A stretch of 41,932 nt of DNA, from the NCBI RefSeq assembly GCF_002855495.1, contig NZ_PKRO01000027.1, positions 1-41,932 on the forward strand, written 5' to 3'. The DNA is from Porphyrobacter sp. TH134. Lineage in GTDB: Bacteria > Pseudomonadota > Alphaproteobacteria > Sphingomonadales > Sphingomonadaceae. Below are positions 33,173-41,898 of this stretch, in pieces. A program made the position numbers and the translations under genes. The notes beneath the pieces were generated by a model, which saw only the letters and a program-made list of their open reading frames with translations, was not told where the DNA came from and made no database searches. Every line of letters starts with the position of its first letter. Position 1 is the first letter of the stretch.

Positions 33173-34461
33173 CAGCGTGCGGGCTTCCTGCCCGGTCCCT
33201 TGGAGGCAAGCTTACCCTTCCCGACAACCGGCTTTCCGGCGAGTTTGCCAACGGGCCTGGCGCCCTTGCTCTTGGGTTTGCCCTTCGCCTTGGGCTTGGC
33301 CGCCGCATCACCGCGGGCACGGCGCGGCGCGCGGCTTTCCTTGCGCGCCTGCTTGAAGTGGCGGCGGGCGGCCTGCTTCTTTTCCTCGCCCGTCCGCTCC
33401 GGTGCTTCGTCGCCCATGGGGGACGCATCGGACAGGCTCTGATCGAAGCCCAGCACGTCCATGCTCATGGCAAAGTGCGGGGGCAGTTCGGCGGTCACAT
33501 CCAGCTTGCCGCCGGTTCCTTCACCCACCTTGGGTTCGGAGATGATAAGGCGGCGCGCATGGAGGTGCATCTTCCGGCTGACCGCGCCGGTCAGGAAGCT
33601 GTCCGGCCCCCCATACTTGCCGTCGCCCACAATCGGGTGGCCGATCGCGGCCATGTGGACGCGCAGCTGGTGGGTGCGGCCGGTCAGCGGCTCAAGCTCG
33701 ACCCAGGCGGCGCGCTGGCCCGCCCGTTCCACCACGCGGTAACGGGTTTTGGCCGCCGCCCCGTTTTCCTCGTCGATATGCATCTTCTCGCCGCCGGTGC
33801 CCGGCTGCTTGGCGAGCGGGGCATCGATCACGCCTTCGGACAGTTTCGGCACGCCAACCACTAGCGCCCAATAGACCTTGCGTGCGCTGCGACCGGCGAA
33901 GCGCTTCGAGAAGCTCGCCGCGGCCCCCGGCGTGCGGGCGATCAACAGGACTCCGCTCGTGTCCTTGTCGAGCCGGTGGACGAGGCGCGGGCGCGGGGTC
34001 TTTTCGGTCTCGACAAAGGCATCGAGCAGCCCGTCGACATGCTTGGTGGTTTTGCTGCCGCCTTGCGTGGCGAGGCCGGGGGGCTTGTTCAGCACGATCG
34101 CGCTCGCCGTTTCGCGGATCACCATCGCCTTGGCCTCGGCGATCTGTTCGGGGCTGAGGGTGCGAACGCGGGGCGCGGCTTTCTTGGCCGCCGGCGCATC
34201 TTCGCCGCCGGGGGGAACGCGCAGCACCTGCCCGGCTTCCACGCGATCTTCCGGCTTCACCCGCTTGCCATCGACCCGGATCTGCCCAGTGCGCGCCCAG
34301 CGCGATACCGTGGCAAAGCCGATCTGCGGCAGATTGCGTTTGAACCAGCGGTCCAGCCGGATGCCACCGTCATCCTCGGATACCGTGAATTGGCGCACGT
34401 TATCGGTGGCGGCCTTATCGGCGGAAAGGTCAGCGGGTTCGTCGGCGGATGTTTGGGTCAT
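33172..34461 (-). CDS. RluC-like large-subunit pseudouridine synthase with basic tail
   Basis: A 429-aa RluA-family enzyme. An S4 domain covers about residues 20-75 (RLDRWFKRNLPQIGFATVSRW). The catalytic motif HRLDKDTSGVLLIART lies near residue 155, followed by LEPLTGRTHQLRVHMAAIG and GDGKYGG. RluC modifies 23S rRNA positions 955, 2504 and 2580 in E. coli. Residues after about 340 form an unusual Lys/Arg/Pro/Gly-rich tail (KPKAKGKPKSKG) that probably binds RNA and has no counterpart in E. coli RluC. Start ATG 34461 (MTQTSADEP) overlaps the crcB stop by four bases; a longer frame upstream only reads crcB out of frame. It is the second pseudouridine synthase in the window. Confidence 0.93.
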   Translation of the reverse strand: MTQTSADEPADLSADKAATDNVRQFTVSEDDGGIRLDRWFKRNLPQIGFATVSRWARTGQIRVDGKRVKPEDRVEAGQVLRVPPGGEDAPAAKKAAPRVRTLSPEQIAEAKAMVIRETASAIVLNKPPGLATQGGSKTTKHVDGLLDAFVETEKTPRPRLVHRLDKDTSGVLLIARTPGAAASFSKRFAGRSARKVYWALVVGVPKLSEGVIDAPLAKQPGTGGEKMHIDEENGAAAKTRYRVVERAGQRAAWVELEPLTGRTHQLRVHMAAIGHPIVGDGKYGGPDSFLTGAVSRKMHLHARRLIISEPKVGEGTGGKLDVTAELPPHFAMSMDVLGFDQSLSDASPMGDEAPERTGEEKKQAARRHFKQARKESRAPRRARGDAAAKPKAKGKPKSKGARPVGKLAGKPVVGKGKLASKGPGRKPAR

Positions 34462-34871
34462 TGAACACTCTGTGCGGCGACAAGGCCGATAAGGATTGCC
34501 GCCATACCGGCGATGAGCGAGGCCGCACCGTAACCCAGCGCCATCAGCGCCTGCCCGCGGTGAAGCATGGTAACCAGCTCGGAACTGAAGGCGCTGAAGG
34601 TGGTAAAGCCGCCCAAGAGACCGACGCCGAGCAGCAGCCGCATGGAATCGGCCAGAGGCGCTGCCATACTGCCGCGCGCCAGCCAGCCCACCAGCGCGCC
34701 CATCAGCAAGCTGCCGAAGATGTTCACGGCCAGCGTACCCCACGGAAACGCATGGCCCGGCCCGGCAAGATTGGTCACCACCCGGCCGACATGATAACGC
34801 AGCACCGAGCCGACCGCGCCGCCGAAAGCGACGTTGAGACTTGCTACCAGGGGGGAGATTTCACCGGCCAT
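34458..34871 (-). CDS. crcB: fluoride channel CrcB/Fluc
   Basis: A 137-aa four-helix membrane protein that exports fluoride as a dual-topology dimer. Signature residues include GGAVGSVLRYHVGR near residue 17, FPWGTLAVNIFGSLLMGALVGW near 42 and the phenylalanine-box region GGFTTFSAFSSE near 87. Length is standard. It is the first gene of the overlapping minus-strand run reaching to 30980. No fluoride riboswitch was recognised in the 240-bp upstream gap. Confidence 0.95.
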   Translation of the reverse strand: MAGEISPLVASLNVAFGGAVGSVLRYHVGRVVTNLAGPGHAFPWGTLAVNIFGSLLMGALVGWLARGSMAAPLADSMRLLLGVGLLGGFTTFSAFSSELVTMLHRGQALMALGYGAASLIAGMAAILIGLVAAQSVQ

Positions 34872-35111
34872 CGCCCGGCCTTTAGCGAGCCTCAGGCGAT
34901 CTGCCTAGCGTAGCCGAAGAACGATTGCGCCGGGCACGGCACGCTGGCGGGTTGCCTTTGCGGCGGTGTTGGACTATCGGGGCGCGGTTTGGTGGGCGGT
35001 CCTGCAAAGGAATCGCCCGCGTATCATTGGTGTTTCACAGGCAATTCACCGCGTATCCCCGCATGATTCGGGCGGGCTCTGGCGTTTGGAAAATTGAGGT
35101 AGTCGTCGTTT
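34872..35111. other. gap between divergent crcB and rpsU
   Basis: This 240-bp gap must hold promoters for crcB (minus) and rpsU (plus). No ORF, hairpin or confident promoter boxes were seen. A GAGGTAG stretch about ten bases before rpsU is its probable ribosome binding site. Confidence 0.4.
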
Positions 35112-35318
35112 ATGCAAATCATGGTTCGCGATAACAATGTCGATCAGGCCCTGCGCGCGCTCAAGAAGAAGCTGCAGCGTGAAGGCGTTTATCGCGAAAT
35201 GAAGCTGCGTCGCCACTACGAAAAGCCGTCGGAAAAGCGCGCCCGCGAAAAGGCTGCTGCCGTGCGCCGCGCCCGCAAGATGGAGCGCAAGCGGATGGAG
35301 CGCGACGGGAGCAAGTAA
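35112..35318 (+). CDS. rpsU: 30S ribosomal protein S21
   Basis: A 68-aa basic protein of the 30S subunit platform, needed for initiation on mRNA with Shine-Dalgarno sites. The alphaproteobacterial form is clear: [20 protein letters not shown] followed by [19 protein letters not shown] and an Arg/Lys-rich tail. ATG 35112 matches the conserved start rather than the ATG three codons later. A strong terminator follows, so it is probably transcribed alone. Confidence 0.98.
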   Translation: MQIMVRDNNVDQALRALKKKLQREGVYREMKLRRHYEKPSEKRAREKAAAVRRARKMERKRMERDGSK

Positions 35319-35382
35319 TCCCGTTGCCAGGCAGGTTTCCGGATACGGAACTGCTTGAATCCCCTTTTCCGATCAGTCATCA

Positions 35383-35409
35383 GGGCGCGGCTAATTCCCG
35401 CGCCCTTTT
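35383..35409 (+). terminator. Rho-independent terminator of rpsU
   Basis: Perfect 8-bp stem GGGCGCGG (35383-35390) with CCGCGCCC (35398-35405), 7-nt loop, followed by TTTT. It lies 65 bp after the rpsU stop. Confidence 0.9.
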
Positions 35410-35454
35410 GCCGTCATTATCCGGCGCCATGTCGCCGCCCAGCAGGACCGTACC

Positions 35455-36069
35455 ATGACCGAGATTACCCGCGTTCCGATCAAGCCCGTCGCCAAGGGCT
35501 CGCTGACCAAGCTGTGGATCGGCGTGATCCTGGCCGTGCTGGTGGGGGCGGGTCTCGCCTGGGCCGCCGTGCCGCGCGGGTTGAATATCGATACTGAGGT
35601 CGCCGGCACCGGGCCGCTGCCGCAGATGGGCGAGGTCGTGTGGGTCAAGTACAAGGGCAAGCTGGCCGCTGACGGCACGATGTTCGACGAATCGCAGAAC
35701 ATTCCGCTCCCCGTGCAAGGCCTGTTCCCCGAAGGCACGCCGTTCCCGCTGGAAGAAGGCGCGACCGTGCCGGGTTTCTTCCAGGGGCTTCAGCAGATGC
35801 AGAAGGGCGGCAAGTACACGCTCTTCATCCCGGCCGATCTGGCCTATGGCGCCACGCCGCCGCCCGGTTCCCCGATCCCGGCCAACGCCGATCTGGAGTT
35901 CGAGATCGAGGTGATCGACATCATGAGCCGCGATACCTTCGACCGCAATCTCAAGCTGCTTCAGCAGACCATGCAGTCGCAGATGGGCCAGCAAGGTGGT
36001 GCACCGCAGGGCGCGCCGCAGGGGGCACCGGCGCCTCAGGCTGCGCCCGCGCCTGTTCCAGGCCAGTAA
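35455..36069 (+). CDS. FKBP-type peptidyl-prolyl isomerase, membrane-anchored
   Basis: A 204-aa protein with an N-terminal membrane anchor (about residues 20-40, [20 protein letters not shown]). One FKBP domain covers about residues 60-162, with [44 protein letters not shown] and [24 protein letters not shown] Gln/Ala/Pro-rich tail follows. It probably assists folding in the periplasm. Several aromatic positions of the classic active site are present (Y, F, W-equivalent and the ALAYG-like loop), so activity is plausible. gatC follows after 14 bases. Confidence 0.94.
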   Translation: MTEITRVPIKPVAKGSLTKLWIGVILAVLVGAGLAWAAVPRGLNIDTEVAGTGPLPQMGEVVWVKYKGKLAADGTMFDESQNIPLPVQGLFPEGTPFPLEEGATVPGFFQGLQQMQKGGKYTLFIPADLAYGATPPPGSPIPANADLEFEIEVIDIMSRDTFDRNLKLLQQTMQSQMGQQGGAPQGAPQGAPAPQAAPAPVPGQ

Positions 36070-36083
36070 GGGGCGCGCTGAGC

Positions 36084-36386
36084 ATGTCGGTGGACAAGGC
36101 AACCGTGGCCAAGATCGCCAGCCTCGCGCGCATCCGCATGGATGATGCGGCGCTCGAACAGATGGTGCCGGAACTGAACGGCATCCTCCAATGGGTCGAA
36201 CAATTGGGCGAGGTGGATGTGACCGGGATCGAGCCGATGGCGGCAGTGATCCCCAACACGCTGCGCCTGCGCGCCGATGTGATCGACGCCGATCCGCTGA
36301 CAGGCGGCGGGCGGCAAAGCGATGTTCTCGCCAATGCGCCCGCGGCAGAGCACGGCTTTTTTGGCGTGCCCAAGGTGATCGAATAA
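36084..36386 (+). CDS. gatC: Asp-tRNA(Asn)/Glu-tRNA(Gln) amidotransferase subunit C
   Basis: A 100-aa stabilising subunit of GatCAB. Family features are [32 protein letters not shown] in the helical N-terminal half, VTGIEPM near residue 52, then LRADVI and the closing FFGVPKVIE. GatCAB turns Glu-tRNA(Gln) or Asp-tRNA(Asn) into the correct amide form. ATG 36084 begins the conserved MSVDKATV start. It is separated from gatA by 124 bp that contain a paired palindromic element. Confidence 0.96.
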   Translation: MSVDKATVAKIASLARIRMDDAALEQMVPELNGILQWVEQLGEVDVTGIEPMAAVIPNTLRLRADVIDADPLTGGGRQSDVLANAPAAEHGFFGVPKVIE

Positions 36387-36410
36387 GGGGCGAGCGCTTG
36401 CGCTTCTTCC

Positions 36411-36500
36411 CGTTCGCCCTGCGCTTGTCGAAGGGCTGCCTTTCTTTCCGTGCGACGGTCGAGGATAAAAGACAGGGCTTCGACAAGCTCAGCACGAACG
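36411..36500. repeat. paired palindromic element (arms E and F) between gatC and gatA
   Basis: Arm E (36411-36436) and inverted arm F (36475-36500) face each other across 38 bp. Each core is followed toward the centre by a TGCCTTTCTTTC- or TGTCTTTTATCC-like stretch. F has one compensated stem change (GCT with AGC for CCT with AGG) and one lost pair. The outer end of F (CGAACGGAG) supplies the Shine-Dalgarno of gatA. Confidence 0.9.
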
Positions 36501-36510
36501 GAGTTTGCTA

Positions 36511-37992
36511 GTGACCGAACTGACCTCTCTCGGCGTAAAAGACCTCCGCGACGGTGTGCGCGACGGCAGCTTCACCGCGCGCGAAGTGGCAACCGCGTTC
36601 AACGCTGCCGTGGCTGATGCCGCCGCATTGAACGCCTTCATCGTCACCACGCCCGATCACGCCCTGGCTGCCGCCGACACAGTCGACGCCGCACGCGCTG
36701 CGGGCGAGCCGCTGGGCAAGATGGCGGGCGTGCCGATCGGCATGAAGGATCTGTTCGCCACCCATGGCGTGCAGACCACGGCTGCCAGCCACATCCTTGA
36801 AGGCTTCACCCCCCGCTACGAATCCACTGTTTCGCAAAAGCTGTGGGATGCAGGCGCGGGGATGCTGGGCAAGCTCAACCTTGACCAGTTCGCGATGGGC
36901 TCGTCCAACGAGACGTCCTATTTCGGCAACGTCACCTCGCCGTGGAAGAAGGCCGGCTCAAACGCCGCCATGTCGCCCGGCGGCTCCTCGGGCGGTTCCT
37001 CCGCCGCCGTTGCCGCGCGCATTGCGTCTGCCGCGACCGGGACCGATACCGGCGGCTCGATCCGCCAGCCCGCCGCCTTCACCGGCATCTGCGGGATCAA
37101 GCCGACTTACGGCCGGTGTTCACGCTGGGGCATCGTCGCTTTCGCCTCCTCGCTCGATCAGGCCGGGCCGATGGCGCGCAGCGTCGAGGATTGCGCGATC
37201 ATGCTGGGCGCGATGGCCGGGTTCGACCCGAAGGATTCGACCAGCCTCGATATGCCTGTGCCCGATTGGGAAGCCGCGCTCAGCAGCGACCTGCGCGGCA
37301 AGAAGGTCGGCATCCCGCGCGAATACCGGATGGAGGGCACCGATCAGGCGATCCTCGATTGCTGGGAACAGGGCAAGGCATGGCTGAAGGACGCAGGCGC
37401 CGAGATCGTCGATGTCTCGCTGCCGCACACCAAATACGCGCTGCCCGCCTATTACATCGTTGCGCCCGCCGAAGCGTCGTCCAACCTCGCCCGGTATGAC
37501 GGGGTGCGTTATGGCCTGCGCGATCTGCCTGAGGGCGTGGGCCTGCAAGACATGTACGCTGCCACCCGCGCCGCCGGGTTCGGCGACGAGGTCAAGCGCC
37601 GCATCCTGATCGGCACCTATGTGCTCTCGGCCGGGTTCTATGACGCCTATTACACCCAGGCGCAGAAGGTCCGCGCACTGGTCGCCCGCGATTTCGCGCT
37701 GGCCTTTGAACAGTGCGACGTGATCCTCGCCCCGACCACGCCGACGGCCTCGTTCCCCTTGGGTTCGATGAACGAAGACCCGCTGACGATGTATCTCAAC
37801 GATGTCTTCGCCGTGCCTGCCAGCCTCGCGGGCCTGCCTGCGATGAGCGTGCCCGCGACGATCAACGCCGATGGCCTGCCGCTCGGCCTCCAGCTGGTCG
37901 GCCGCCCGTTCGACGAGCAGGGCGTGCTCAACGCAGGCCTCGCGATCCAGCAGCGTGCCGGGTTCATGGCCAAACCGGAGAAGTGGTGGTGA
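36511..37992 (+). CDS. gatA: Asp-tRNA(Asn)/Glu-tRNA(Gln) amidotransferase subunit A
   Basis: A 493-aa amidase that releases ammonia from glutamine for GatB. The Ser-cisSer-Lys catalytic set is visible: Lys in [10 protein letters not shown] near residue 77, then [17 protein letters not shown] and [15 protein letters not shown]. The C-terminal region with [12 protein letters not shown] and [15 protein letters not shown] is complete. The start is GTG 36511 because GGAG lies seven bases upstream; a TTG two codons earlier is an alternative. The ribosome binding site abuts the palindromic element. Confidence 0.97.
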   Translation: MTELTSLGVKDLRDGVRDGSFTAREVATAFNAAVADAAALNAFIVTTPDHALAAADTVDAARAAGEPLGKMAGVPIGMKDLFATHGVQTTAASHILEGFTPRYESTVSQKLWDAGAGMLGKLNLDQFAMGSSNETSYFGNVTSPWKKAGSNAAMSPGGSSGGSSAAVAARIASAATGTDTGGSIRQPAAFTGICGIKPTYGRCSRWGIVAFASSLDQAGPMARSVEDCAIMLGAMAGFDPKDSTSLDMPVPDWEAALSSDLRGKKVGIPREYRMEGTDQAILDCWEQGKAWLKDAGAEIVDVSLPHTKYALPAYYIVAPAEASSNLARYDGVRYGLRDLPEGVGLQDMYAATRAAGFGDEVKRRILIGTYVLSAGFYDAYYTQAQKVRALVARDFALAFEQCDVILAPTTPTASFPLGSMNEDPLTMYLNDVFAVPASLAGLPAMSVPATINADGLPLGLQLVGRPFDEQGVLNAGLAIQQRAGFMAKPEKWW

Positions 37993-38147
37993 CCCCCGAT
38001 ACCGCGCTGTGGCTTGCCGGGATCGGCATCGCCCTCGCGGTGCCGGTGACTTTCATGGTCGCCAACTGGGTCAGAAAACACGTTGATCACGGCGAAATGC
38101 GCTTCGGGCCTGACGGCAAGGTGATCGAGGACGAGGAAACGAAATGA
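37989..38147 (+). CDS. small single-helix membrane protein between gatA and gatB
   Basis: A 52-aa protein starting at GTG 37989, which overlaps the gatA stop by four bases (GTGA), with GGAG eight bases upstream; its own stop overlaps the gatB start (ATGA). One transmembrane helix spans about residues 7-27 ([21 protein letters not shown]), followed by a charged cytoplasmic tail ([20 protein letters not shown]). No family is recognised. The precise double overlap and the membrane-helix pattern make it very likely real. It may only couple translation of gatA to gatB, or tether the amidotransferase. Confidence 0.75.
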   Translation: MTPDTALWLAGIGIALAVPVTFMVANWVRKHVDHGEMRFGPDGKVIEDEETK

Positions 38148-39640
38148 GCAACTACCGCATTCAGGGTGCCACGGGTGAATGGGAGGTCGTGATCGGCCTT
38201 GAAGTCCACGCGCAGGTCACCTCGCAGTCCAAGCTGTTCTCGGGCGCGGCGACCGCGTTTGGCGCGGAGCCGAACTCGCAGGTCTCCCTCGTCGATGCTG
38301 CGATGCCGGGGATGCTGCCCGTGCCGAATGCCGAATGCATCCGGCAGGCGGTGCGCACCGGCATGGCGATCGAGGCGCAGATCAACGCGTGGAGCCGCTT
38401 CGACCGCAAGAACTACTTCTACGCCGATCTTCCGCAGGGCTACCAGATCAGCCAGCTCTACCACCCGATCGTGGGCGAAGGCTCGCTGCTGATTGAAGCG
38501 GACGAGAAGGCGGGCATTCCCGAGGACAAGGTCATCGGGATCGAGCGCATCCATGTGGAACAGGACGCGGGCAAGCTGATGCACGATCAGCACCCGACCA
38601 TGTCCTATGTCGACCTCAACCGTTCGGGCGTGGCGCTGATGGAAATCGTTTCCAAGCCGGACATGCGCTCGCCCGCCGAAGCCGGGGCTTACCTGCGCAA
38701 GCTGCGGGCCATCCTGCGCTATGTCGGAAGCTGCGATGGGAACATGGAAGAAGGCTCGATGCGCGCCGACGTGAACGTTTCGGTGCGTAAGGCGGGCGAG
38801 CCCTTCGGCACCCGGACCGAGACCAAGAACGTGAACTCCGTGCGCTTCGTCATGCAGGCGATCGAGCATGAGGCGATGCGCCAGGTCGATGTGCTCGAAA
38901 GCGGGGGCACCATCGTGCAGGAAACCCGCCTGTTCGACCCCGGCACCGGCACCACGCGCACGATGCGTAGCAAGGAAGACGCGCACGATTACCGCTACTT
39001 CCCCGATCCTGATTTGCTGCCCCTCGTTCTGGAGGAAGACTTCCTCGCCGAATGCCGCGCTTCGCTGCCCGAATTGCCGGATGCCAAGCGCAAGCGTTAC
39101 GTCGAAGTGCTGGGTCTCACGCCCTACAACGCGCGCGAGCTGACCGCCGAGGTCGAGACCTTTGCGCGCTTCGAAACGCTGCTGGCTGAAACCGCTACGG
39201 TCACGGGCAAGGATGAAGCCAAGGTCGCCACGCAGGTCGCCAACTGGTCGCTCTCGGTCGCGCCGGGCGTGATGAAGGCGCTCAGCGATGACGCTGACCC
39301 CGCCAACGCCACAGCCGCCGCGCAGGCGAGCATCCTCGCGATGGCCGACAAAGGCGAAATCAGCGGCGGTCAGGCCAAGGAGATCTTCGAGATCGTGCTG
39401 AAGACCGGCCGCGACCCCAACGAGATCGCCGATACGGAAGGCCTCAAGCAGGTCAGCGACACCGACGCCATCGAAGCCGCGGTCGACGCGATCATCGCCG
39501 CCAATGCCGACAAGGTCGAACAATATCGCGGCGGCAAGGAGGCCCTGTTCGGCTTCTTCGTGGGCCAGACCATGAAGGCGATGCAGGGCAAGGCCAATCC
39601 GGCGGTGGTGAACCAGCTGCTCAAGGACAAGCTGGGCTGA
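38144..39640 (+). CDS. gatB: Asp-tRNA(Asn)/Glu-tRNA(Gln) amidotransferase subunit B
   Basis: A 498-aa subunit that phosphorylates the misacylated tRNA and transfers ammonia. Family motifs are [21 protein letters not shown] near residue 12, [20 protein letters not shown] near 86, EDAGK-type [13 protein letters not shown] near 140, [19 protein letters not shown] and [13 protein letters not shown]. The C-terminal YqeY-like tRNA tail domain is complete ([21 protein letters not shown]). It is translationally coupled to the small membrane protein upstream. Confidence 0.98.
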   Translation: MSNYRIQGATGEWEVVIGLEVHAQVTSQSKLFSGAATAFGAEPNSQVSLVDAAMPGMLPVPNAECIRQAVRTGMAIEAQINAWSRFDRKNYFYADLPQGYQISQLYHPIVGEGSLLIEADEKAGIPEDKVIGIERIHVEQDAGKLMHDQHPTMSYVDLNRSGVALMEIVSKPDMRSPAEAGAYLRKLRAILRYVGSCDGNMEEGSMRADVNVSVRKAGEPFGTRTETKNVNSVRFVMQAIEHEAMRQVDVLESGGTIVQETRLFDPGTGTTRTMRSKEDAHDYRYFPDPDLLPLVLEEDFLAECRASLPELPDAKRKRYVEVLGLTPYNARELTAEVETFARFETLLAETATVTGKDEAKVATQVANWSLSVAPGVMKALSDDADPANATAAAQASILAMADKGEISGGQAKEIFEIVLKTGRDPNEIADTEGLKQVSDTDAIEAAVDAIIAANADKVEQYRGGKEALFGFFVGQTMKAMQGKANPAVVNQLLKDKLG

Positions 39641-39654
39641 GGCGAAGCGCCCGC

Positions 39655-40113
39655 GTGGGGCTCTCCATCGTCCTGATCCAGCCCGAAATCCCCGGCAACA
39701 CCGGGGCGGTGGGGCGCACCTGTGTGGCGCTGGGACTGGAGCTGATCCTGATCCACCCGCTCGGGTTCGACATCAGCGACAAGCGGGTCAAGCGCTCGGG
39801 CCTCGATTACTGGCCGCACGTCCACCTGACCGAATATGCCAGCTGGGCCGCGTTTCTCGAAGCGCGCGCCCCGCGGCCCGACCAGTTGTTCCTGTTCGAG
39901 GAATTCGGTGCGCGGTCTTTCTACGAGCCTGACTATCCCGAGGATGCTTTCCTCGTTTTCGGGCAGGAGACCAAGGGCATTCCCAAACCGATCATCGGGC
40001 AGCACCCGGACCGCCTGTTCAAGCTGCCGATGCGTTCCGATGTGATCCGGTCATTGAACCTTGCCAACACCGTGTCGGCGGCGGCCTATCAGGCGCTGAG
40101 AGGCAAGCTCTAG
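39655..40113 (+). CDS. trmL: tRNA (cytidine/uridine-34-2'-O)-methyltransferase TrmL
   Basis: A 152-aa SPOUT-class (SpoU) enzyme that methylates the wobble nucleotide of certain tRNA-Leu species. The three SPOUT motifs are NTGAVGRTCVALG near residue 15, VFGQETKGIP near 102 and RSLNLANTVSAAAYQALR near 130. Length is typical for TrmL, which is a bare SPOUT domain. The start is GTG 39655, 14 bases after gatB. Its stop shares the CTAG palindrome with the stop of the convergent methyltransferase gene. Confidence 0.94.
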   Translation: MGLSIVLIQPEIPGNTGAVGRTCVALGLELILIHPLGFDISDKRVKRSGLDYWPHVHLTEYASWAAFLEARAPRPDQLFLFEEFGARSFYEPDYPEDAFLVFGQETKGIPKPIIGQHPDRLFKLPMRSDVIRSLNLANTVSAAAYQALRGKL

Positions 40114-40865
40114 GCGTCCGGGCTTTGCGCGCGGCGGCCCACCAGCAGGCCCTTGGTGCCCGCGCCTTCATAATGCCATGCAAAGTCGGGCCAGGCCTTC
40201 TTCCACCGCCGCGCCACATAACGCTCACCCGGGCGCGCGGCATCATCCAGCAGCACCATGCCGCCCGGCGCAATGCGGGGGAACAGGCGTTCGGCCATGC
40301 CGCGGGCAAAGGGGTGGACGGCCCAGGGCGGGCCGTCGATCACCAGCAGATCGATGGAACCGGGCACATCGGCAAGATCATACCACAGCCCCGGCCAACG
40401 GGCATCGCGCTGCACCAAGGGCGCGTGGTGGAACGCGGCGGTGCAATCATTCTCGGCCAGCCAGCCATCCATTGCTGCAACAAACGGCGCGTAGCTGTCG
40501 TAGGAATGCAGCCGTCCACCGCCGTGCTGGGCCAGCGCCTTGGCGATCACCAGCGAGGTTGCGCCCGATCCCAGCTCCAGCACGGTGGCGGGCCGGGTGG
40601 TCTCGATGGTGTCGACGATCCGGTGCAGCAGATAGGTATCCGCCTTCCAGCTCCCCAGATGCGGCAGCGCGTCCGGTGCCAGCCCCAGCCGTTCCAGCAG
40701 GGCCTGCTTCTGGGCCTGCGTGCCGCCATAGAGACTGCGCAGCAGCCACGGCCACTGGACCAGGCCAAAGGCAATCTGGAACACCTGCTCGCCGCGCGTG
40801 CGGCGCGCAGCCAAGTTGGCGTCGCTTTGCTTGGCAAGCAAGCCGGTCAGCAATTTGGTGGTCAT
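40110..40865 (-). CDS. class I SAM-dependent methyltransferase-like protein
   Basis: A 251-aa protein with a Rossmann methyltransferase core: motif I VLELGSGATSLVIAKAL near residue 93, then LHSYDSYAPFVAAM (acidic residue for the ribose), IDLLVIDGPPW at motif IV and GGMVLLDDAARPGERY at motif V/VI. The first 85 residues are helical and not conserved in any family I recognise. The substrate is unknown; the O-methyltransferase_3/24 style of DGPP suggests small-molecule or glycan methylation. ATG 40865 was preferred over an ATG 29 codons upstream because residues before it look random, but no good ribosome binding site marks either. Confidence 0.8.
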   Translation of the reverse strand: MTTKLLTGLLAKQSDANLAARRTRGEQVFQIAFGLVQWPWLLRSLYGGTQAQKQALLERLGLAPDALPHLGSWKADTYLLHRIVDTIETTRPATVLELGSGATSLVIAKALAQHGGGRLHSYDSYAPFVAAMDGWLAENDCTAAFHHAPLVQRDARWPGLWYDLADVPGSIDLLVIDGPPWAVHPFARGMAERLFPRIAPGGMVLLDDAARPGERYVARRWKKAWPDFAWHYEGAGTKGLLVGRRAQSPDA

Positions 40866-41105
40866 GCGTTTGGAAATCTCAGCTGGTGCGAGGGGACCGT
40901 CGCCGCCTTGGACGCGCTGCCGCCTGCGTTCAATCGGATAATCGTCGAACACTTGTGCGGCAGGTCTGCGGTCAGTCAGAGCGTTGCTGGCATGGGCTTA
41001 ACTGCGCTGGATTAACCACCTTGTATAGGATTGTGGTTTGGAGCAGTAAGTTGACGGAACAGACGGTGCGGCACGCGATCGAGCCGCGCCGATTGGGAGG
41101 GGCGA

Positions 41106-41867
41106 ATGAAATTTTCTGTGGAATTGCGCTGTGTTGCAGCAGCCCTTGCGCTGTGTCTGGCAGGCACCGCGCGGGCTGAAACCCTGCGCAACGATGATGT
41201 GGTTGCACTGCTTGAAGCAGGGCTGGGCGAAGAGGCGGTGATCGCCAAGATCGAAACCAGCGACGGCGATTTTGTGACCGACACCAAGACCCTGCTCGCG
41301 CTGCGGGCCAAGGGCGTGCCAAGCCCGGTGATTGCGGCGATGGTGAAAAGTGCGAACGGGACAATCCGTTACAACGATACCTCGCCCGATCCTACGGTGC
41401 CGCACACGCCGGGGTTTTACATGCTGGACGAGGCCGCGGGCCAGCCCAGAATGCTGAAGATCGATCCGATCGCTTCGACCCAGACCAAGACCGGCGGGAT
41501 TTTGGGCTATGCGCTGACGGGCGGGATCGCTTCGGCCAGTCTCAAGGCCGTGCTGCCCGGTGCGACCGCGCAGACCCAGACAGGCGCGCGTAAGCCGACC
41601 TTCTATGTCTTCTTCGATGCGCCCGGTGATAACCAGTCGGCCGTGTTTTCAACCGGCTTCGGCAATGCGGTCATCAGCCCCAACGAATTTTCGCTGATCA
41701 ACCTGATGGAGAAGAAAGAACGCCGCGAAGCGCGCGTTGGCAGCCTGAATATCGCCGGATCAAAAACCGGCGTGATGGACAAGGACCAGGTGCCCTTCTC
41801 GTATGAACAGGTGACCCCCACCGTTTACAAGATCACGCTGTTGAAGGACAGTTCACAGGAGCCGTAA
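41106..41867 (+). CDS. secreted protein of unknown function
   Basis: A 253-aa exported protein. The signal peptide covers residues 1-24 (CVAAALALCLAGTARA, cut before ETLRN). The next 60 residues (NDDVVALLEAGLGEEAVIAKIE, LLALRAKGVPSPVIAAMV) resemble a short helical repeat often found at the N-terminus of secreted bacterial proteins that begin with a DDVVxLxxAG motif. The remainder is beta-rich with no catalytic motif (YVFFDAPGDNQSAVF, YEQVTPTVYKITLLKD). ATG 41106 follows GGGAGGGG. No operon partner is visible. Confidence 0.8.
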   Translation: MKFSVELRCVAAALALCLAGTARAETLRNDDVVALLEAGLGEEAVIAKIETSDGDFVTDTKTLLALRAKGVPSPVIAAMVKSANGTIRYNDTSPDPTVPHTPGFYMLDEAAGQPRMLKIDPIASTQTKTGGILGYALTGGIASASLKAVLPGATAQTQTGARKPTFYVFFDAPGDNQSAVFSTGFGNAVISPNEFSLINLMEKKERREARVGSLNIAGSKTGVMDKDQVPFSYEQVTPTVYKITLLKDSSQEP

Positions 41868-41898
41868 GGCGACATCCAGCTTTACGAGGTGTCGCCTT
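41866..41898 (+). terminator. terminator-like hairpin after the last gene
   Basis: AAGGCGACA (41866-41874) pairs perfectly with TGTCGCCTT (41890-41898) across a 15-nt loop, starting at the stop codon of the secreted protein. No T tract follows, so it may act as a weak or Rho-assisted terminator. Confidence 0.45.

Noticed and set aside
34872..35111. Fluoride riboswitch upstream of crcB
   Set aside because: None of the conserved crcB-motif RNA segments was found on the minus strand in this gap.
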